9,622 nt of DNA from CAZHFA01 sp964534945 (lineage in GTDB: Bacteria; Bdellovibrionota_C; UBA2361; CAKMMH01). Shown here in pieces: positions 5,639 through 9,622 of the stretch; within the stretch, counting starts at the first letter, position 1; every line of letters starts with the position of its first letter. Location of the stretch: positions 1 through 9,622 of the forward strand of contig CAZHSB010000053.1 in assembly GCA_964534945.1 (NCBI GenBank). Reading direction: 5' to 3'. The notes beneath the pieces were generated by a model, which was not told where the DNA came from, searched no databases, and was given only the letters and a program-made list of their open reading frames with translations. The translations under genes and the position numbers were made by a program.

Positions 5639-6847
5639 TTACACAAATCCTAATTCTTTTCGACTTTCTAAAAGATATTCATCATCTTCGTTAAAGGCTT
5701 TTTTCAACATTTTTTTCTTTGCAAGATATTCTTCATTTTCTCGTAAGATATAAAAATTTTTAATCTCATCTTTTAAATTTTCAAAAAGAAATAAAAGCTC
5801 ATTACTAATTATTTTAGGGCTTAATTCTTGGAAAAATTCTTCTTTTAATCTTTTATAATCAAGATTAATTTTCCTGTCCTTAAAAGCTTCTATAAAAAAC
5901 TTAATTTTAAAAGCTTCATTTTCTCCTGCATCAACTTTTGCAATATAAGAAGCAGGAAAAATATCTAAATCTTCATTATTATTTGATATCACAAATACAT
6001 TATTTAAAAGTGCTTTAAAAATAAATAATACACTATGATGCCACACATGATAACTTCTATCGGAAAGATAATTTTGACACAAAGAAATTGCAATATCACT
6101 TTTGGACAATGCATCATCTTCATTAGAAATACTATCTTCTAGAATAGAAAAAGATTGTATATTATTGTGCCGACACAAAGTCCCAACAGTTTCGAAGTTT
6201 GATTTGTTAGTAAGCCATGTAAGATGAAAATTTTCTATCCCCTTAAGAGCTTCTAACATTTTATGGGATCTTGTAGATATACTTTGATCTCCCTTAAAAA
6301 CAATTTGTGTAATTTTATTTTTTTCTTTTACAAAATTTTCATTAACTTTTGCAGGATAATTCATAAATGTTATATTATTTTCATACGAACTCTTTATATT
6401 GTTCCTTGTATAACAAGAAGCAACTTTTATATCATCTAAATTTGTCATAATAGAAAACAATGATTTCCCGAATTCTCTTCTTGCTAAATAATAATTGTTT
6501 GGATGCGTCGTCTGAATTATTGCTTGTGGAGGATCATAAGAAAAGCAGATGTCGTGAAATAAAACCACACCTTGTTTTAATGCAAGGTGTACCCTTGAAA
6601 AAGCGAGTTCTTCCCTATTTTCTACTTGATAAAAAAATAAATCATAATGTTTTTCTTTATCATGCAAAAATGCGGATAAATAGTGAAAGTGAGGAAGATT
6701 AAATGCTTCTTTTGCTTCTTTATCATCAGAAAAAATATCTATGTCGCATATTTTTTTTAATTCAGGTAAAACGCAGGATGAAAAATAATAAGATTTTGAT
6801 CCTTCTTTTATCGGTGTAAAAAAAGCTATTTTAAATTTTTTACACAT
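5639..6847 (-). CDS. Divergent glycosyltransferase-like protein
   Basis: This 402-residue protein lies between two clear GT4-type genes and has a similar length and overall plan: an N-terminal Rossmann-like start (KFKIAFFTPI), a HD(I)C element around residue 100, and a second-domain opening VFKGDQSISTRSHKMLEAL resembling the GT4 donor domain entry. The E-x7-E motif expected in the donor domain is not visible: the corresponding stretch reads SYHVWHHSVLFIFKALLNN, with no acidic pair. It may be a glycosyltransferase of a divergent family, or an inactive partner of its neighbours. The start is the ATG at 6845-6847, because AAAGGTGG lies seven bases before it; an in-frame ATG 21 bases upstream directly abuts the preceding stop codon and has no ribosome binding site. 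The C-terminal region (about 345-395) is rich in Lys and Glu and likely helical. Confidence 0.65.
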   Translation of the reverse strand: MCKKFKIAFFTPIKEGSKSYYFSSCVLPELKKICDIDIFSDDKEAKEAFNLPHFHYLSAFLHDKEKHYDLFFYQVENREELAFSRVHLALKQGVVLFHDICFSYDPPQAIIQTTHPNNYYLARREFGKSLFSIMTNLDDIKVASCYTRNNIKSSYENNITFMNYPAKVNENFVKEKNKITQIVFKGDQSISTRSHKMLEALKGIENFHLTWLTNKSNFETVGTLCRHNNIQSFSILEDSISNEDDALSKSDIAISLCQNYLSDRSYHVWHHSVLFIFKALLNNVFVISNNNEDLDIFPASYIAKVDAGENEAFKIKFFIEAFKDRKINLDYKRLKEEFFQELSPKIISNELLFLFENLKDEIKNFYILRENEEYLAKKKMLKKAFNEDDEYLLESRKELGFV

Positions 6848-6868
6848 ATCGTTTCCACCTTTAATCAT

Positions 6869-7939
6869 TTATTTATTTAATGGACTTAGCAAAGAATTTA
6901 TTACATTATCCCAACTAAAATCTAAAAGCCCTAAATTTTCTACTAACTTTCTGCCATTTTCTCCCATTTTTTGCGCTTCATCTTTATTATTTGCAATATA
7001 TTCCACAGCACCTGCTATTCCCTCTGGAGTAGGCTCTGTAATAAGGCCATTTTCTCTATCTTTCACAAACTCTAAAGAACCACCACTATCTCGCGCGGTA
7101 ATTACAGGCTTTGATGATGCAAATGCCTCTAATGTAACATATCCATAATCTTCATCAAGCGGAGCATAATAAACAGCAAGTGCGTTTGCAAAGTTTTCTA
7201 ATAATTCTTCATCTGAAACACGTCCTAAAAATTCTATTCTAGATGATAAATTATGAACCAATATTATATTTTCAATATATTCTTTTGTCGCTACCTCATC
7301 ATACATCCCAGCAATTTTTAATCTTATATCAGATTTTATAAAAGGTAGCGCCTTAATTAGCATATCAACTCTTTTTATTGAACAAATTCTACCAACAGAA
7401 AGAATATAATCTTGTGCGTCCTTTTTATAATATCTATTTCCTAGTGTAAGCGGAGGATAGAGAACATCTCCTAAAATTCCATTAAATCTTTTTAATCTAT
7501 CAATTACATTTTTAGAAATTCCAGAAATATATACACTCTCTTTGATTGCTTGCGTTTCGGACTCTACAACTAACTTTCTATATTCTTCATCTTCTTTGCT
7601 ATCTGAAACGTCAGAATACCTCGTATTATAAAGATCGTAACAAGAACGTTGTTGATGTACGAGCCATAAACTTTTTTTAGGATGTTTAGCATAAAATGTT
7701 GGAAACTTTGTAGCTATAACTAAATCAACGTCATAAACGCAAAATTTTGAAAAATCCAATGATCGCCACATTGAAGCATATTTAAATAGTTCTTCTTTTT
7801 TTAATGGAGAATATGGCATATCAATTACATCTACTCTATGCCCTCTTTTCTTTAACTCTTCATATAAACTTTTAACTAACGCCTCTTGCCCACCACCTAT
7901 AAAAGGTATCTTAACTCCGAGTATTAAAATATTTGCCAT
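6869..7939 (-). CDS. Glycosyltransferase, GT4 family
   Basis: A typical 356-residue GT-B enzyme that transfers a sugar from a nucleotide donor. The N-terminal domain begins ANILILGVKIPFIGGGQEAL with the GGGQ loop at 15-18. The donor domain has SVGRICSIKRVDMLIKAL (181-198), with Arg/Lys residues expected to contact the donor phosphates, FLGRVSDEEL (237-246), and the E-x7-E motif EDYGYVTLE (E263, E271) followed by the small-residue stretch DSGG (284-287). The closest general resemblance is to mannosyl/glucosyl-transferases of surface polysaccharide synthesis, but the substrate is not readable. The ATG has no Shine-Dalgarno sequence; lemA ends 14 bp upstream, so translation is probably coupled to lemA. 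It is likely the first of three glycosyltransferase-type genes in an operon. Confidence 0.92.
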   Translation of the reverse strand: MANILILGVKIPFIGGGQEALVKSLYEELKKRGHRVDVIDMPYSPLKKEELFKYASMWRSLDFSKFCVYDVDLVIATKFPTFYAKHPKKSLWLVHQQRSCYDLYNTRYSDVSDSKEDEEYRKLVVESETQAIKESVYISGISKNVIDRLKRFNGILGDVLYPPLTLGNRYYKKDAQDYILSVGRICSIKRVDMLIKALPFIKSDIRLKIAGMYDEVATKEYIENIILVHNLSSRIEFLGRVSDEELLENFANALAVYYAPLDEDYGYVTLEAFASSKPVITARDSGGSLEFVKDRENGLITEPTPEGIAGAVEYIANNKDEAQKMGENGRKLVENLGLLDFSWDNVINSLLSPLNK

Positions 7940-7953
7940 AAATTTTAGAATTT

Positions 7954-8517
7954 TTAATTCATTGTACCAAAATCAACTTTAACATTTTCTCTTTCTTGAT
8001 CGTCAATGTTAAAGAAATCTTTCTTGTTAAATTTAAAAAACTTTGCCACAAATACTGAAGGAAAAACTTCGCACTGAACATTATAATCTTTCACAACCGC
8101 ATTATAATATCTTCTTGAATTTTGAATTGCATCTTCTATTTCACTTAAAGAATTTTGCAACTCTAAAAAATTTTGATTTGCTTTTAGATCTGGATAAGCT
8201 TCGGCTAATGCGAACAATGATTTTAATGTGGCGGTTAATCCATTTTCTGCTTGTGCCTTTGCCATAACATCATTAGAGGCAACTCCCATAGCTAAACTTC
8301 TTGCTTCAACAACTTTTTCTAGAGTTAGTTCCTCATGCTTTGCATATCCTTTCACAGTTTCTATAAGATTGGGAATTAAGTCATATCTTCTTTTTAATTG
8401 AACATCAATACCGCTTAATGCCTCCTCTGATGATGTTCTTAATTTTACAAGATTATTATAAAAATAGGCAATTACCGCACCTAACAAAAAAAGAACAATA
8501 ATAATATTTCCAATCAT
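7954..8517 (-). CDS. lemA: LemA family protein
   Basis: The 187 residues match the usual LemA length. There is one N-terminal hydrophobic helix (about 2-20, IGNIIIVLFLLGAVIAYFY), then the family hallmark RRYDLIPNLIETVKGYAKHE (43-62), the YPDLKANQNF block (108-117) and RRYYNAVVKDYN (135-146). The protein is membrane-anchored with a helical soluble domain; its molecular function in bacteria is not well established. LemA is often found with an HtpX-type protease or a TPM-domain gene, but here it precedes glycosyltransferase genes instead. The start ATG has AAGGGG six bases upstream. Its upstream region overlaps the terminator at 8540-8575, and I see no convincing promoter: a TATACT at 8541-8536 lacks a good -35 partner. 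Confidence 0.95.
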   Translation of the reverse strand: MIGNIIIVLFLLGAVIAYFYNNLVKLRTSSEEALSGIDVQLKRRYDLIPNLIETVKGYAKHEELTLEKVVEARSLAMGVASNDVMAKAQAENGLTATLKSLFALAEAYPDLKANQNFLELQNSLSEIEDAIQNSRRYYNAVVKDYNVQCEVFPSVFVAKFFKFNKKDFFNIDDQERENVKVDFGTMN

Positions 8518-8539
8518 AAAAAACCCCTTATTTTAGTAT

Positions 8540-8575
8540 AAAAAGCACTCCTAAAAATTTTTAAGAATGCTTTTT
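8540..8575 (-). terminator. Terminator between the lipoprotein gene and lemA
   Basis: AAAAAGCA (8540-8547) and TGCTTTTT (8568-8575) form an 8-bp stem that continues inward with AT pairs to the centre. Two inner positions are C-A mismatches on the plus strand but G-U pairs on the minus strand, so the fold is best as minus-strand RNA, ending transcripts of the lipoprotein gene. Confidence 0.7.
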
Positions 8576-8597
8576 GTTTTTTAGATATACAAAAAAA

Positions 8598-9008
8598 TTA
8601 ATCCCAACCGATCGTTTCGTATCCTTTTTTTTGTAAACATCTCTCTACAAAGCTTTTATAGTCTTGACTATGGCCAGATGTCTCATAGATTCCAGAACCA
8701 ACTCCTAACATAGTCCCGATTGCAGCTCCAGCACCTGTTGCACGCCCTACTTTTGCTTTCATGATTGTTCCGCCAACTGCGCCTGTACCTGCGCCAACTG
8801 CACCACCGATCAAACCTCTTTTAGCAGCTTCCCCTGCCATACTCTTTTTAGGAACATATGTATCAGCTAAAGACATACACTCATTTGTATCTTGTTCTGC
8901 CTGTCCCATTCCAACTTTATTCAATTTAGCATTTGGATAAAACTTTGGTCTTGATTCTGAACAAGCCATTAAACTTAAAATTAATAAACAAAAAACTACT
9001 TTTTTCAT
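8598..9008 (-). CDS. Glycine-zipper outer-membrane lipoprotein, function unknown
   Basis: The 136-residue protein starts MKKVVFCLLILSLMAC: a lipoprotein signal peptide with Cys16 as the predicted lipidated residue. A glycine zipper follows (roughly residues 65-110: GLIGGAVGAGTGAVGG and a second half ATGAGAAIGTMLGVGSG), a two-helix hairpin that inserts into or associates with membranes. Conserved-looking flanking elements are NECMSLAD before and VERCLQKKGYETIGW after; the two cysteines could form a disulfide in the periplasm. The family resembles Slp/Rcs-type and 17-kDa-antigen-like glycine-zipper lipoproteins, whose roles are mostly unknown. The start is chosen at 9006-9008 because AAGGAG lies six bases upstream; a longer frame would add eight residues without a ribosome binding site. 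Confidence 0.85.
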   Translation of the reverse strand: MKKVVFCLLILSLMACSESRPKFYPNAKLNKVGMGQAEQDTNECMSLADTYVPKKSMAGEAAKRGLIGGAVGAGTGAVGGTIMKAKVGRATGAGAAIGTMLGVGSGIYETSGHSQDYKSFVERCLQKKGYETIGWD

Positions 9009-9061
9009 AATTAACTCCTTATAAAAAAACAATAAAATATAATATTATTATAATTAAACGA

Positions 9062-9083
9062 TAATTAGCACCTTTCCTAATTA
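9062..9083 (-). terminator. Possible weak terminator overlapping the rubredoxin stop
   Basis: TAATTAG (9083-9077) and CTAATTA (9068-9062) form a 7-bp stem around an 8-base loop; the stem begins at the rubredoxin stop codon. The following TCGTTTAATTATAAT is only moderately T-rich. It may be a weak terminator, leaving some read-through into the lipoprotein gene. Confidence 0.3.
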
Positions 9084-9242
9084 GCTAATCAATAAAAACT
9101 CATCTTTTCCAACGCCACACTCTGGGCAAACCCAACTATCGGGAAGATCTTCAAATAATGTCCCAGGCTCTATGCCGTTATCGGGATCTCCCTTAGATTC
9201 ATCATATATGTACCCACAAACATTACATTGATACTTTTTCAT
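9081..9242 (-). CDS. Rubredoxin
   Basis: A complete 53-residue rubredoxin, a cytoplasmic one-iron electron carrier. The four iron ligands are in two knuckles: YQCNVCGYIYD (Cys6, Cys9) and WVCPECGVGKDEF (Cys39, Cys42). The intervening GDPDNGIEPGTLFEDLPDSW is the standard core, with the conserved Trp37. Length is exactly that of classical rubredoxins. The ATG at 9242-9240 is preceded by AAAGGAG eleven bases upstream. It stands alone, without an adjacent rubrerythrin, superoxide reductase or flavoprotein gene, so its redox partner is elsewhere. Rubredoxins commonly serve oxygen-detoxifying reductases in anaerobes. Confidence 0.97.
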   Translation of the reverse strand: MKKYQCNVCGYIYDESKGDPDNGIEPGTLFEDLPDSWVCPECGVGKDEFLLIS

Positions 9243-9592
9243 ATACCGCTCTGCTCCTTTATTTTTATTTTATAAGAAATCTGTTGGTTCACCACATAAA
9301 AAGTCAATTCCCTAGCGAAGTAGGTATATTATCATATAGTATCTAAAAAAGATAAAGAGCTTTTTTTAAGTTATTTTTGTAAATACTGCTAGCTTAACCC
9401 TAAAATAAGTGATAGTATCTTGCACGTTACTTTGAAGGAGATATTAAAATAATATTTTTTTCAAAGAGTTTCTGTGTTATGTAGAAAGTATCTAACACCT
9501 CTAGTCTATGAGTGGTATCTTTTGATTAGTTTTTTAGATTGTTTAGACATATCATTTGTGTATTTTAAGATTGACTTTATAAGGATAAAAAG
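9243..9592. other. Divergent intergenic region between rubredoxin and the RNA-binding protein gene
   Basis: No gene is visible in these 350 bases. Two possible plus-strand promoters are TTGTAA (9377-9382), 18 bp, TAAAAT (9401-9406), and TTGTTT (9539-9544), 16 bp, TATTTT (9561-9566); the first would give a leader of about 180 nt. On the minus strand a TTGACT near 9307-9302 lacks a properly spaced -10. GTATCT occurs four times on the plus strand (9339, 9415, 9488, 9515), of unclear meaning. The hairpin at 9430-9466 is listed separately. Confidence 0.4.
9430..9466 (+). promoter_or_regulatory. Long RNA hairpin in the putative 5' leader of the RNA-binding protein gene
   Basis: CTTTGAAGGAGATATT (9430-9445) pairs over all 16 positions with AATATTTTTTTCAAAG (9451-9466) around a 5-base loop, if three G-U pairs are allowed. 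These are G-U only in plus-strand RNA. The left arm contains AAGGAG, a strong anti-16S sequence, but no start codon follows at usable distance. Confidence 0.45.
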
Positions 9593-9622
9593 ATGAATAT
9601 TTACGTTGGCAATCTTGCCTAT
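9593..9622 (+). CDS. RNA-binding protein with RRM domain (N-terminal fragment at window edge)
   Basis: Only ten codons are in the window, MNIYVGNLAY. The IYVGNL core is the RNP2 motif at the first beta-strand of an RRM domain, typical of small bacterial single-RRM proteins that begin in just this way. AAGGA lies seven bases before the ATG. It is the only clear plus-strand gene here and is transcribed away from rubredoxin. Length and C-terminus cannot be seen. Confidence 0.8.
   Translation, partial: MNIYVGNLAY

Noticed and set aside
5614..5646. Extended N-terminus of the last glycosyltransferase starting at TTG 5646
   Set aside because: It adds a lysine-rich tail, overlaps the preceding gene, and lacks a well-spaced ribosome binding site, whereas the ATG at 5613 begins exactly at the conserved GT-B first strand.
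9339..9520. Four GTATCT motifs that might be operator sites or a degenerate repeat array
   Set aside because: Spacings are irregular (76, 73 and 27 bp), the flanks are not similar, and a six-base AT-rich word can recur by chance.

Overview
The window is very AT-rich, densely packed and almost entirely transcribed leftwards (minus strand). The gene set points to a Gram-negative bacterium with an anaerobic or microaerophilic lifestyle: a lipoprotein signal peptide with a glycine-zipper domain, LemA, rubredoxin, citramalate synthase and an RRM-type RNA-binding protein. I cannot place it in a phylum from this sequence alone. No insertion sequence, CRISPR array, tRNA or rRNA is visible.

Layout, left to right. 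At 13-48 is a terminator. At 73-1723 an ABC-2 exporter is encoded by an ATPase gene followed by a permease gene that overlaps it by 11 bp. At 1753-2574 is a unit with no recognisable product: a near-consensus minus-strand promoter, about 530 nt that fold into several stems with G-U pairs, a terminator-like hairpin, a well-placed ribosome binding site, and a 63-residue basic ORF. At 2616-4394 is the isoleucine-pathway gene cimA with its control region. At 4414-8517 lie lemA and three glycosyltransferase-type genes with gaps of 14-25 bp, probably one operon for surface polysaccharide or glycoconjugate synthesis. At 8598-9242 are a glycine-zipper lipoprotein gene and a rubredoxin gene too short for a usual ORF cutoff. 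The last 350 bp before the window edge form a divergent intergenic region ahead of a plus-strand RNA-binding protein gene, of which only 10 codons are present.

The strongest discovery is the region between the last glycosyltransferase gene and cimA. It contains a promoter with a perfect -35 box (TTGACA) and 17-bp spacing, then a 19-codon ORF encoding MLRATLNNIAIIIIIIIIT, then a GC-rich hairpin followed by nine U residues, then cimA. The leader RNA can form three mutually exclusive pairings (1:2, 2:3 antiterminator, 3:4 terminator), in the positions expected for ribosome-mediated transcription attenuation. CimA makes citramalate, the committed precursor of isoleucine by the pyruvate route, and the leader peptide carries a run of eight isoleucine codons. 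The sequence therefore gives a complete model: charged isoleucyl-tRNA controls citramalate synthase transcription. The start codon of the leader peptide lies at or one base from the predicted transcription start, so the leader peptide may be translated from a leaderless mRNA.

The second candidate for a new element is the structured region at about 2005-2538, which I could not match to any RNA class I know.
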